Below are positions 15,982 to 23,753 of a stretch of DNA of 28,456 nucleotides, in pieces. The stretch covers positions 1-28,456 of the forward strand of contig CAZDLM010000042.1 in assembly GCA_964506465.1 (NCBI GenBank), read 5' to 3'. Both the position numbers and the translations under genes were made by a program. The notes beneath the pieces are model-generated. The model was not told the origin of the DNA. It searched no databases and saw only the letters and a program-made list of their open reading frames with translations. The first letter of the stretch is position 1; each line of letters starts with the position of its first letter. Source of the stretch: UBA6109 sp964506465. GTDB taxonomy: Bacteria > Desulfobacterota > Syntrophia > Syntrophales > UBA6109.

Positions 15982-16033
15982 GAAGCGTGCACGCAATGGA
16001 AGGGTTCGATGCCCTGCGGGTAAGGAGGATGTC

Positions 16034-16462
16034 ATGGTGACGATACGGTGGTTATGGAGGATTCTTCTCCTTCCGGCGTTTTTCCTATTCTTTGCTCAGG
16101 TGGACGCAGCGGTCGCCTTTCGTACGACGGACGATGTTCCCAGAATTTCCATCGAGCAACTGAAAGCGAAAATGGATGCAGGAGAGAACATCGTCATTAT
16201 CGACATGAGAACGGACAGGGACTATCAGGAAAGCAGCGAGAAGATCAAAGGCGCCGTTCGCATCGCCGTCGTTCAACTGGAGGACAGTTCGCGGGCGCTC
16301 CTCAAGGGCAAGGAAATCATTACCTACTGCTCCTGAACGAATGAGGCGACGAGTGCCCGTGCGGCACAGATTCTGATGGCGGAAGGTTTCAAGAACGTCA
16401 GCGCCCTCAAGGGCGGGTTCGACGCCTGGAAGAAGGCGGGATATCCGATGGAGAGGAAGTAA
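16034..16462 (+). CDS. Periplasmic rhodanese-domain protein with in-frame UGA, probable selenoprotein
   Basis: Read through one UGA (16334-16336, codon 101), this is a 142-residue single-domain rhodanese. An N-terminal signal peptide (about 1-26, FFLFFAQVDAAVA) directs it to the periplasm. The Cdc25/rhodanese fold follows, with IIDMRTDRDY, the active-site loop YCS-UGA-TNEATSARAA and the closing motif LKGGFDAWKKAGYP. Related rhodaneses carry a YCxCPNE-type loop here, so UGA stands where a second active-site Cys is expected (C99-S100-U101). The downstream frame keeps codon usage and family motifs to TAA 16460-16462. AAGGAGG before ATG 16034 fixes the start. Alternatives are a nonsense mutation or a base-call error. 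A hairpin just after the UGA supports selenocysteine. Confidence 0.78.
16339..16373 (+). promoter_or_regulatory. Candidate bacterial SECIS hairpin after the UGA codon
   Basis: GTGCC (16353-16357) pairs with GGCAC (16363-16367) around the loop CGTGC, and GAAT (16339-16342) can pair with ATTC (16370-16373) at the base, with an asymmetric internal bulge. The loop holds a GU 26-27 bases after the U of UGA. In E. coli fdhF the essential loop GU is at 23-24. The geometry is right, but the stem is short, so this is suggestive only. Confidence 0.5.
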
Positions 16463-16499
16463 AAGGCGCTGGATGGATGAAGGACGGCATCGAAGCCGG

Positions 16500-16514
16500 C
16501 GCGATTTCATCGCG
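16500..16514. other. Short perfect hairpin between the rhodanese and universal stress genes
   Basis: CGCGAT (16500-16505), loop TTC, ATCGCG (16509-16514). It lies 38 bases after the rhodanese stop. It lacks an immediate T-tract, though T-rich sequence follows 25-45 bases later. It is a weak terminator or RNA-end structure at most. Confidence 0.3.
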
Positions 16515-16570
16515 GGATGCGAGGGACGCGGCCGGCATTTCTTTTCAATAGACTTTTTTTGGAGGAAAAC

Positions 16571-17026
16571 ATGCATCGCAAGGCATTGGTTCCGCTGGAC
16601 GGATCAGAGATGGCGGAGTGTTCGCTGTCCCACGTCAAGGACTTTATGAAAGACGGCACCGTAGGAGAGGTCACTCTTCTGCATGTCATACGGGTGGATA
16701 TCCCCTGGCAGGGCGTGTACGAGCAGCGTCTGGATATCGAGGGCCTCAGAAAAAAGCTCTTCGCGATATCCGAAAAGTATCTCGCGGACATTTCGTCCCG
16801 GCTGGCCGCTGACGGCATTCAGGCGAAGACCGAGACGATCGAGTCGAATTACCTTGCCGATGCGGTTAATGAATATGCCCTGAAGCACGGCATGGACATG
16901 ATCTTCGTCGCCACGCACGGGTATACGGGATTGAAGAAGATGCTCCTGGGCAGCACCGCATTGAGCATTCTGCAGCACTCGCACGTGCCGGTCTACTTGA
17001 TCCGGCCGGAGGCCTGCCGCCTGTAA
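16571..17026 (+). CDS. Universal stress protein (UspA family)
   Basis: A 151-residue single-domain Usp. The N-terminus has KALVPLDGSEMAECSL, the usual first strand and loop. The C-terminus has IFVATHGYTG and LLGSTALSILQHSHVPVYLIR, the nucleotide-binding motif of the ATP-binding subclass (A114-T-H-G117-x9-G127-S128, with Ala in place of the first Gly). It probably binds ATP and responds to stress or energy state. The exact role is not predictable. GGAGG lies 6 bases before the ATG at 16571. It is transcribed with the same polarity as the rhodanese, 108 bases downstream. Confidence 0.92.
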   Translation: MHRKALVPLDGSEMAECSLSHVKDFMKDGTVGEVTLLHVIRVDIPWQGVYEQRLDIEGLRKKLFAISEKYLADISSRLAADGIQAKTETIESNYLADAVNEYALKHGMDMIFVATHGYTGLKKMLLGSTALSILQHSHVPVYLIRPEACRL

Positions 17027-17102
17027 GGCTGTGGACAGACCGGCGGAAGCCTTCAGCATCTGCTCCAGGAGGCCGTTCGCCTCATCGGCAGAGGGCGGAA
17101 AC

Positions 17103-17957
17103 GTGAAAATCAAAGTCTGGGGCTGCCGTGGTTCCATCACGACGCCGGGAACGAAGACCCTTCGCTACGGGGGCAACTCCACCTGCCTGGAAGTCCGATC
17201 GGCAGGGGGGCAGGTGTTCGTCGTGGATGCCGGATCCGGCATTCGCAACTTCGGCAGGGCCCTGCGGGGCGAGCCGGAGATCTCACAGCTTCGCTTCTTC
17301 CTGACGCACGCCCATTGGGATCATCTGGTGGGTTTCCCTTTCTTCGAGCCCGCCTATTCGGACCGATATGTCTTCACCTTCTGCAACGGCGCACATGCCC
17401 AGAATGCGATACGGAAGTACCTGTCCCGGCAGATGGAGGCCCCGTATTTCCCCGTGGAATTCCAACACCTAAAAGCCCAGTTCTGCTTCCGCTGTGAGTG
17501 CCCGAACGCGGAAGACCGCAATTGTCAGTTGAGCGGCCTGGAGGTTCGTGCCTTCCCCCTGAGCCATCCGAACGGCGGGTACGGTTTCCGGTTCAGTGAG
17601 AATGGTAAGACCTTCCTGTTACTGACCGATAACGAGCTGGCCGTTCAGCATCCCGGCGGGTGGACCCGTGAGCAATACGTCGATTTCTGCCGCGGTGCCG
17701 ATCTCCTCTTTCATGACGCCCAGTACACGCCGGAAGAATACCGGACTACCCGCGGTTGGGGCCACTCCACGTTCGGAGACGCCGTGGATCTGGCGCTGGA
17801 GGCCGGCGTGAAGCGACTTGGGCTTTTCCATCACGATCCGGAGCGCTCGGACGACGACCTCGACCGGCAGACGGATCTCTGCCGCGAAAAGATCAAGGCC
17901 GCGGGCGGCGGGGTTGAATGCTTCGCCTGCGCCGAAGGAACAGCGATAGAGCTGTGA
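17103..17957 (+). CDS. Metallo-beta-lactamase-fold hydrolase
   Basis: A 284-residue cytoplasmic MBL-fold protein starting with GTG. It opens with the family N-terminus KIKVWGCRGSITTPG and has the metal-binding motif THAHWDH (His69, His71, Asp73, His74), His155 (PLSHP), Asp176 (LLTDN) and the late HSTFGDAV and FHHDP histidine motifs. The fold matches the RNase Z / PhnP / phosphodiesterase-like branch, so a phosphodiester substrate is likely but unspecified. Cysteines cluster at 129-141 (CFRCECPNAEDRNC) as an insertion that might bind metal. An upstream in-frame ATG at 17031 is possible, but the family start and a GGCGG site favour 17103. Confidence 0.88.
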   Translation: MKIKVWGCRGSITTPGTKTLRYGGNSTCLEVRSAGGQVFVVDAGSGIRNFGRALRGEPEISQLRFFLTHAHWDHLVGFPFFEPAYSDRYVFTFCNGAHAQNAIRKYLSRQMEAPYFPVEFQHLKAQFCFRCECPNAEDRNCQLSGLEVRAFPLSHPNGGYGFRFSENGKTFLLLTDNELAVQHPGGWTREQYVDFCRGADLLFHDAQYTPEEYRTTRGWGHSTFGDAVDLALEAGVKRLGLFHHDPERSDDDLDRQTDLCREKIKAAGGGVECFACAEGTAIEL

Positions 17958-18417
17958 CCGGGCCCCACCCGGGCGACCCCCATTTCTGCAATAGCCGTTC
18001 CCATCCCCCGTTTCCGGGGTTGCCATCCCGTTTCCGCTCTCCCTCAATTTCCGACCGGCGGCCGCTCCGGCTGCGGAGGCCGGAGCGCGCACGGCCCTGC
18101 AGTCCATCCGCGGGAACAACGCGCCGCCGCCTTCCCGTCAGAGTCGGCGATGCTCGCTTTAGGGGTTTTCGAAGCAGGATTTAAGGATACGCCCGATAGA
18201 AAATTGGGCGTCGATTTTCTATATCTAAGCGAAACGGAACACAGAAGTTCAACCTTTTACAGCAGCGGCGAATGTAGCCCCAAAACGCCCCGGATGGAAC
18301 TTAGAGGGCGGAGCTGTATCAAGGAATCACGCCACGATCCCTTCCGACAAAGAAATTGAACGATCGATGATCTCCACGGCCAACACGAACGGTTCGATAA
18401 GAAGCGAGGACCTCCTT
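17958..18417. other. Long intergenic region before the ParB-like gene
   Basis: About 460 bases with no gene I can support. The first part is C-rich and holds a small CCCCG/CGGGG hairpin near 18006-18020 without a T-tract. From 18163 the base composition turns more AT-rich, and copy 3 of the dispersed element lies there. The promoter for the ParB-like gene is expected in the last 150 bases but is not recognisable. Confidence 0.55.
18163..18279 (+). repeat. Dispersed intergenic element, copy 3
   Basis: Block GGGTTTTCGAAGCAGGA (18163-18179) matches copy 2 at 15241-15258. The following segment, to CTATATC near 18226, also aligns to copy 2. CAGCAGCGGCGAATGTAGCC (18260-18279) aligns to copy 1 at 14390-14407. 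Inside it CGCCC/GGGCG (18190-18194 and 18206-18210) can form a hairpin that copy 2 does not conserve. It lies about 140-255 bases before the ParB-like gene. Confidence 0.55.
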
Positions 18418-19269
18418 ATGGATTTCTCGGAGAACACTGGGACCGCCGGTGCGGCCTATGCAAAAGGAAAGCTCTATGACCTTTCACTGAATGATCTCCT
18501 CGTCGATCCCAATCAACCGCGCAAGGTCATGGAAGCAAGAGCGCTGGAAGAGCTGACCGCCTCGATCGGGAAACACGGCGTTCTGGAGCCGATCCTCTTC
18601 CGGTGCCATCAGGGGAATCTGATCGTCGTTGCCGGCGAACGCCGCATTGCGGCCGCGCGAAAGGCGGGACTGCGCACCGTCCCCGCCCTGTGCGTCGACG
18701 GCAATCCTTCGGAGATCGCGCTCGTGGAAAACCTTCTGCGCCAGGACCTCACCGCGGTGGAGGAGGCCGAGGCCCTGCAGCGCCTTCTGGAGCAGCAGAG
18801 ATACACCCACGAGCAGCTCAGCATCGTCATCGGCAAGGCCCGCACGACCATCTCCGATATCCTCCTCATCAACCGTCTGCCACAGGAAATCCGGGAAGAA
18901 TGTCGGGGTGATCGAACCGTCTCCAAAAAAACTCTGATCGATATCGCCCGCAGGAAACAGGAGCGGGCGATGCTAACGTCATACAGGGTCTACAGGGAGA
19001 GGCTGCAGAACCCGCGGAGGCCCCGGCGGAGAGGCGCCGCCGGCAACGCCGATCCGCTCGAGGCCGCGGCCCGGATGGCCGGCAAGACCCTGGCCAGCCT
19101 CCACGAACTGGATACGGCCGAGCGGCGCGATGACGGCGACTGGAAGAACCTGCAGGCGACGCTTGTCCGTTTGAAGGCCTGGATTGACGCCTTTCTGGGT
19201 CGCTCGCTGCCGGAAAAGCCCTCGCCCGCAAAAGAGATGTCCGGCTGGAGCCGGGAGACATCGGGATGA
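18418..19269 (+). CDS. ParB/Spo0J-family protein
   Basis: 283 residues from the ATG at 18418. The ParB N-terminal CTP-binding domain (about 18-112) shows IGKHGVLEPILFR, the GERR box (AGERRIAAARKAG, 72-84) and ENLLRQDLTAVEEA (104-117). A KorB-like helix-turn-helix follows (about 125-165, YTHEQLSIVIGKARTTISDIL), then a basic linker (RRPRRRG) and a C-terminal helical part. These are the parts of a clamp-forming DNA segregation protein. No ParA gene, gid/rnpA context or parS site is visible nearby, so it may be an accessory ParB, a plasmid remnant or a transcription regulator. An ATG at 18367 is in frame, but AGGA at 18407-18410 favours 18418. Confidence 0.85.
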   Translation: MDFSENTGTAGAAYAKGKLYDLSLNDLLVDPNQPRKVMEARALEELTASIGKHGVLEPILFRCHQGNLIVVAGERRIAAARKAGLRTVPALCVDGNPSEIALVENLLRQDLTAVEEAEALQRLLEQQRYTHEQLSIVIGKARTTISDILLINRLPQEIREECRGDRTVSKKTLIDIARRKQERAMLTSYRVYRERLQNPRRPRRRGAAGNADPLEAAARMAGKTLASLHELDTAERRDDGDWKNLQATLVRLKAWIDAFLGRSLPEKPSPAKEMSGWSRETSG

Positions 19270-19488
19270 AATTTCCGGGCCTTCGATTTATTTCTCAATA
19301 CAATCAAAGCGTTTGTCGTTGCCTGAGCTCCGGCATCGGTTCTGGAAAGACGGCAAAGGATCGGGACCCGAACGGGACGCCGCAAGGTGAAAGGCAAACC
19401 ATTCGTCTTGATCGATTCCAGGCCGATATCGCCACCCGCAAGGGCAATTGTCTTCTTTTTGAGACGGTAATGCCCGCCAGGTTGCACT

Positions 19489-21045
19489 GTGAATCCTGAA
19501 CGAAGAGAAACGATATCGATTCGGCTCAACACCGTGGCCAACTATGCCGGCACCCTGTGCCAGGCGTTGCTGGGGTTTCTCTTCGTGCCTCTGTATATCC
19601 GCTATCTCGGCATCGAGAATTACGGCCTCATTGGGTTCTCCGTGTCATTCAGCGCCATTCTGCGACTGGCGGATTTCGGGCTGAGCGCCACACTGAGCCG
19701 GGAGTTCGCGCGCTGCTCCGGATCGACGGAATCGTCAGCGCAAATGCGCAGCATGCTCAAGACCCTGCAGACCGTGTACTGGGGAATCTGTCTGCTCGTG
19801 GGCCTGGGGCTCCTTGCCGTCGCCCCTCTGATTGCGAGATATTGGATTTCCGCTGGGCCTCTGGATGCTGCCGCGGTGGAAAACGCCGTAATTCTCATGG
19901 GGCTGGCGGCCGCCCTGCAGGGTCCGATGAGCCTCTACAGCGGCGGAATCTTCGGCCTCCAGCGCCATGTCTTGGGCAATGTCATCAATGTCACGCTGTC
20001 GCTCGCACGTTTCGGAGGCGTTGTGCTGGTACTGGCCTTCCTGTCGCCGACCATCGAAGCCTTCTTTGCCTATCAACTGGCCGTTGCATGGATGGGCGCC
20101 CTGGGTTCGGGCGCAATCCTGTGGGGTCTCCTGCCGGCGACTGCGACTCCCTCCCGCTTTCGGATGTCTCACCTGACGTCGGTAAGACGATTCGCCGCAG
20201 GCATGAGCGTCAATTCCGTTCTTGCGGTAATCCTGTTTCAATTGGACAAGATCATCCTGATCAACATCCTGCCGCTGAAAGCATTCGGGTACTATGCAGT
20301 CGCCAGTACGGCGGCCGTTGCCGTAACCTATCTGGGCGGGCCGCTCCTCACCACTTTTCTGCCCCGATATACTCAGCTGTATGCCGCCGGCGATGACGCG
20401 GCGCTGAGAATCACCTACCGGAAGAGTTGCCGCCTGAACGCGATCGCAATCATCCCGGCCGCCGTTCTCCTGACTCTCTTCTCCAGGGAGGCGCTGCTGC
20501 TCTGGACGCAAGATCCGGATGTCGCCGAACATGCATCACTGCTGCTGAGCCTCCTTGCCATCGGATACGGGTTCAATCAACTGGCCGCGATGCCATTCTG
20601 CCTTCACGTGGCATCGGGCCGGCTGAGGCTGGGAGTTTATACCAATGCTTGCGCAGTGCTCGCGTTCGTGCCGGCGCTGGTGATTGCAAGCCGCCTCTAT
20701 GGCGGTGTGGGCGCAGCCGCGGCATGGCTCGTCCTGCACGGCGCGTACGCTCTGGTTTTCATCAACTTGCTGCACAAAAGCATTCTGGAGGGAGAAGCGT
20801 CTCACTGGTTTGCCGGGACCATCCTGCCGCTGGTTATGGCCGTGGGAGCCGGGCTGGCCGGCCCGCACTTCCTGAAGGGCGTCACGGGCCCTTGGCTTGC
20901 TGTATCGTTGGGCCTTCTGTGGGCCGTCACCGTCGGCACAGCGGCACTGGCGACATCCGAGCTGAGGGCGGGATTCGTGGATTTTCTCGGGCGCGGCAAA
21001 CGCTACTTTCTGACGGTTCCACAAACGAAACAGGGGAAACCATGA
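19489..21045 (+). CDS. Wzx-type polysaccharide flippase
   Basis: A 518-residue protein with about 12-14 membrane helices and the MATE/PST-type N-terminus (NTVANYAGTLCQALLGFLFVPLYI then RYLGIENYGLIG), typical of O-antigen and capsule repeat-unit flippases. It would move the undecaprenyl-linked oligosaccharide across the inner membrane. The start is GTG with only a weak ribosome binding site (CCAGG). The next in-frame Met codons would remove the conserved first helix, so GTG is kept. It is the first gene of the polysaccharide cluster after a 219-base spacer. Its stop overlaps the next start (ATGA at 21042-21045), so translation is coupled. Confidence 0.9.
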   Translation: MNPERRETISIRLNTVANYAGTLCQALLGFLFVPLYIRYLGIENYGLIGFSVSFSAILRLADFGLSATLSREFARCSGSTESSAQMRSMLKTLQTVYWGICLLVGLGLLAVAPLIARYWISAGPLDAAAVENAVILMGLAAALQGPMSLYSGGIFGLQRHVLGNVINVTLSLARFGGVVLVLAFLSPTIEAFFAYQLAVAWMGALGSGAILWGLLPATATPSRFRMSHLTSVRRFAAGMSVNSVLAVILFQLDKIILINILPLKAFGYYAVASTAAVAVTYLGGPLLTTFLPRYTQLYAAGDDAALRITYRKSCRLNAIAIIPAAVLLTLFSREALLLWTQDPDVAEHASLLLSLLAIGYGFNQLAAMPFCLHVASGRLRLGVYTNACAVLAFVPALVIASRLYGGVGAAAAWLVLHGAYALVFINLLHKSILEGEASHWFAGTILPLVMAVGAGLAGPHFLKGVTGPWLAVSLGLLWAVTVGTAALATSELRAGFVDFLGRGKRYFLTVPQTKQGKP

Positions 21046-21770
21046 CCAATACGTACGACGCGAAATTCTACAATGACCTTCGCGCCGGCTCCAGGAAGTC
21101 GGCGGAAATCGTCCTGCCCATCCTGTTCGATGAAATCAGTCCGCGATCGATCGTCGACATCGGTTGCGGAACCGGCGCCTGGCTTTCCGTCGCGAAGGAG
21201 AAGGGCGTTCCCGACGTACTGGGGCTGGATGGAGACTACGCAAGAGGCAGTCTCCAGATCGGCCCCGATCAGTTTCGGGCGGCGGACATCGGCAAGGGTT
21301 TCGCGCTGGACAGGAAATACGACATGGCCATGTGCCTGGAGGTGGGCGAACACGTCCGGACCGAAGACGCGCCGCTGCTGGTGGAGTCCCTCACCAAGGC
21401 CGCCGACGTGGTCCTCTTTTCCGCCGGCATCCCCGGCCAGGGCGGGACCCATCACGTCAACGAACAGTGGCCGGACTTCTGGGAGCGCCTGTTCCGGACG
21501 AGGAACTTCGTCCGCATCGACTGCATCCGGCCCCTGATCTACGGGAATCCCGAGATTGAATGGTGGTACCGGCAGAATATCCTTCTCTACGTCGAACTGG
21601 AGGCCCTGCAAAGGTTCCCGCGCCTTTCGGCCCTGCAGGGCCGGGCCAGCGACATCGTCCTCGTCCACCGATCTCTTCTGGAGAGGCGATACGGCTTCGC
21701 ACGATCCCTCGGGAGCCTTCTGAAATATCCGCTATCGGCGGCGCGATCCCGACTGGGGTTCCGCAGATGA
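21042..21770 (+). CDS. SAM-dependent methyltransferase (class I)
   Basis: A 242-residue protein with the Rossmann SAM motif SIVDIGCGTGAWLSVAKEKG (about 36-55) and the acidic LGLDGDY strand end, then MAMCLEVGEHV as motif III/IV. Within this cluster it probably methylates a sugar or a nucleotide-sugar intermediate. The substrate cannot be read from the sequence. The C-terminal part (EWWYRQNILLYVE) is common to methyltransferases found in O-antigen clusters. ATGA overlaps join it to the genes on both sides. Confidence 0.88.
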   Translation: MTNTYDAKFYNDLRAGSRKSAEIVLPILFDEISPRSIVDIGCGTGAWLSVAKEKGVPDVLGLDGDYARGSLQIGPDQFRAADIGKGFALDRKYDMAMCLEVGEHVRTEDAPLLVESLTKAADVVLFSAGIPGQGGTHHVNEQWPDFWERLFRTRNFVRIDCIRPLIYGNPEIEWWYRQNILLYVELEALQRFPRLSALQGRASDIVLVHRSLLERRYGFARSLGSLLKYPLSAARSRLGFRR

Positions 21771-22915
21771 CGCTGGATGCCTCCAACCCGGACAAGGGTC
21801 GTCACGGCCGTTCCGGAGGCCTGGGTAGGCAGACGGCGCTGCCGAAGGTGTCGGTCATCGTCCCTGTGTACAACATGGAAAGATATCTGCGGAAGTGCCT
21901 GGAATCGTTGATCTGCCAAACGCTGAAGGATATCGAAATCATCGTCGTGAACGACGGGTCGGCCGACGCCTCAGCGCAGATCATCGCCGAATACGCATTG
22001 CGGGACGGCAGGATCAGGGTCGTTGACAGGAAGAACGGCGGCCTTTCCATGGCGAGAAATTCGGGGATGGGCGTCGCCACGGGGGAATACATCGGTTTTG
22101 TCGACGCCGACGACTGGGTCGAGAAGGACATGTTTGCGAGGATGTACGAAGCGGGAAGCCGACACTCCGCAGAAATCGTCGTCTGCGATTACTGCAGGGT
22201 CTTCTCAGGGTACGTCGAGAAATCGCGACTGGGAATGGCGCCGGAAGTGATCGACATGGAAGTCCTGGGGATCCCTCAGTATTTTGAAAAGTATGTATTC
22301 ACCTACCGGCACGGTGATGAGGCCTGGAACAAGATCTACCGGAAAGATTTTCTCCAGGCCCATGGAATCGTGTTCGAAAAGAACAGTGAGATCTTCTCCG
22401 AAGACAAGCTGTTCAACCTCTATTGCCTGCTGAACGTAAAGAGGATCTGCACGGTCGACGCGCAGCTTTACAATTACCTGCAGCGGGAAGGATCCATCAT
22501 GTACGAGGTGAAGCCCGATCATACGAAGAGGCTGATGACGCTGCTGGAGAGGTTTCATAGGGCCGCGCATCTCTGCAACCGGCAGAAGGACGTCGAGACA
22601 GTGTTCGGCGGATTGATCCTGCAAGTGATCGGGAACGCCGTGTTCGACAAGTTCATGGTGGAGAGGCTCGATCTTTTCAAGGTCTGCGATGACTTGAAGA
22701 ACGTCAACCATTTTCCTTTCTTCAAATCCAGCATGTGGAAGGTGCTCACCGATTCCCCTTCCTTGAAGGAACGGCTGTATTCGTTTCTGCTCTACTACAA
22801 TGCCTTTGTCCCTTTTCTGCTTCTGAAGAAGATGACCATCGGCGCCAGAGCGATGAAGAGGGGCTCTGGATATTGCATCCCGCCCGCTCGACAGGCTGAG
22901 GACCCGCAGTCATGA
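21767..22915 (+). CDS. Family 2 glycosyltransferase
   Basis: A 382-residue inverting GT-A glycosyltransferase. After a 26-residue variable start comes KVSVIVPVYNMERYLRKCLE, then IEIIVVNDGSADAS, GGLSMARNSG and the metal/nucleotide-sugar DxD-type motif DADDW. The C-terminal third (from about residue 150) has EAWNKIYRKDFL and resembles WfgS/EpsJ-type transferases. It should add one sugar to the lipid-linked oligosaccharide at the cytoplasmic face. The donor and linkage are unknown. It overlaps the methyltransferase before it and the gene after it by four bases each. Confidence 0.92.
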   Translation: MTLDASNPDKGRHGRSGGLGRQTALPKVSVIVPVYNMERYLRKCLESLICQTLKDIEIIVVNDGSADASAQIIAEYALRDGRIRVVDRKNGGLSMARNSGMGVATGEYIGFVDADDWVEKDMFARMYEAGSRHSAEIVVCDYCRVFSGYVEKSRLGMAPEVIDMEVLGIPQYFEKYVFTYRHGDEAWNKIYRKDFLQAHGIVFEKNSEIFSEDKLFNLYCLLNVKRICTVDAQLYNYLQREGSIMYEVKPDHTKRLMTLLERFHRAAHLCNRQKDVETVFGGLILQVIGNAVFDKFMVERLDLFKVCDDLKNVNHFPFFKSSMWKVLTDSPSLKERLYSFLLYYNAFVPFLLLKKMTIGARAMKRGSGYCIPPARQAEDPQS

Positions 22916-23718
22916 ACGGATGGATTGACAGGATCAACAACCTCGACGTCAGCCTTTTTGCGGCGATTCCCACGCAGACAACCTCCGGCGACAGGCGATC
23001 GCTGCTCGCCGTACAGAGGGCCACCGCCGGTAGGCACAAAGAATACGTCTATCTCGAAATCGGTTCTCATCTGGGAGGATCGATTCAGCCCCACTTAGCC
23101 GACGAGCGCTGCCGGCGGATCTATTCCATCGACGCGAGACCCGCGCAGCAGCCGGACGACCGCTCCCCGGGCTATGTCGCACGCTACGACGACAACTCGA
23201 CGGCAAGAATGCTCACCCTGCTCGGCAGCATAGGCGCCGGTGACCTCGCGAAGATCGAGTGCTTCGATGCCGATGCATCCGAGGTCGATCCGCGCCGGAT
23301 TGCCTGCCGCCCCCACGTGGCATTTATCGACGGCGAGCACACGCAGGCCGCGGTCACGTCCGACTTCCGGTTCTGCCGGGAGGTCCTCCGCGAAGGGGGG
23401 ACCATCCTGTTTCACGATTTCAGCATCGTTTCTCCCGAGATCCTCCGGATCTGCAGGGAATTGGACAGGCGGCATGTCGCGCACGTATCCTTGAAGCTCG
23501 AAGACGAGGTGTTCGGCATCTTCTTCGATCCCGCTGTGGTCGGTCAAGACCCCTATCTGCTGTCGCTCTACAAAAAAAACAGGAACGTCCTGCTCGGCGT
23601 CCGCGTGAAGAACTGGTTGAGAGAACGGCTTCCGGCCCCTTTGCTGAAAGCACTCAAGCGCGTGCGGAACGCCTTTGCAGGGGAAAGGGCGGAACGGAAC
23701 GCCGCGGGGGGCAGCTAG
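22912..23718 (+). CDS. Methyltransferase of the Methyltransf_24 type
   Basis: A 268-residue protein with a SAM-binding motif (YLEIGSHLGGS), then IYSIDARP, and the later pattern VAFIDGEHTQAAVTSDF and GGTILFHDFS. This is the class I methyltransferase pattern annotated as Methyltransf_24, which is frequent in surface-polysaccharide clusters. It is assumed to methylate a sugar hydroxyl or a cluster intermediate. The basic C-terminus (KNWLRERLPAPLLKALKRVR) may be an amphipathic membrane contact. Its start overlaps the preceding stop (ATGA). Confidence 0.82.
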   Translation: MNGWIDRINNLDVSLFAAIPTQTTSGDRRSLLAVQRATAGRHKEYVYLEIGSHLGGSIQPHLADERCRRIYSIDARPAQQPDDRSPGYVARYDDNSTARMLTLLGSIGAGDLAKIECFDADASEVDPRRIACRPHVAFIDGEHTQAAVTSDFRFCREVLREGGTILFHDFSIVSPEILRICRELDRRHVAHVSLKLEDEVFGIFFDPAVVGQDPYLLSLYKKNRNVLLGVRVKNWLRERLPAPLLKALKRVRNAFAGERAERNAAGGS

Positions 23719-23753
23719 TCCCCGGGGGCGCAGGACTTTCGTGGTGGCATGAA

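Noticed and set aside
16034..16336. A complete 100-residue rhodanese ending at the UGA
   Set aside because: The product would end inside the active-site loop, and strong rhodanese homology continues in the same frame after the UGA. Read-through or a disrupted gene is more likely than a natural end.
23259..23753. Upstream extension of the glycosyltransferase at 23754
   Set aside because: The extension overlaps the preceding methyltransferase in another frame and codes for Arg/Pro-rich shadow sequence. The family start is at 23754.
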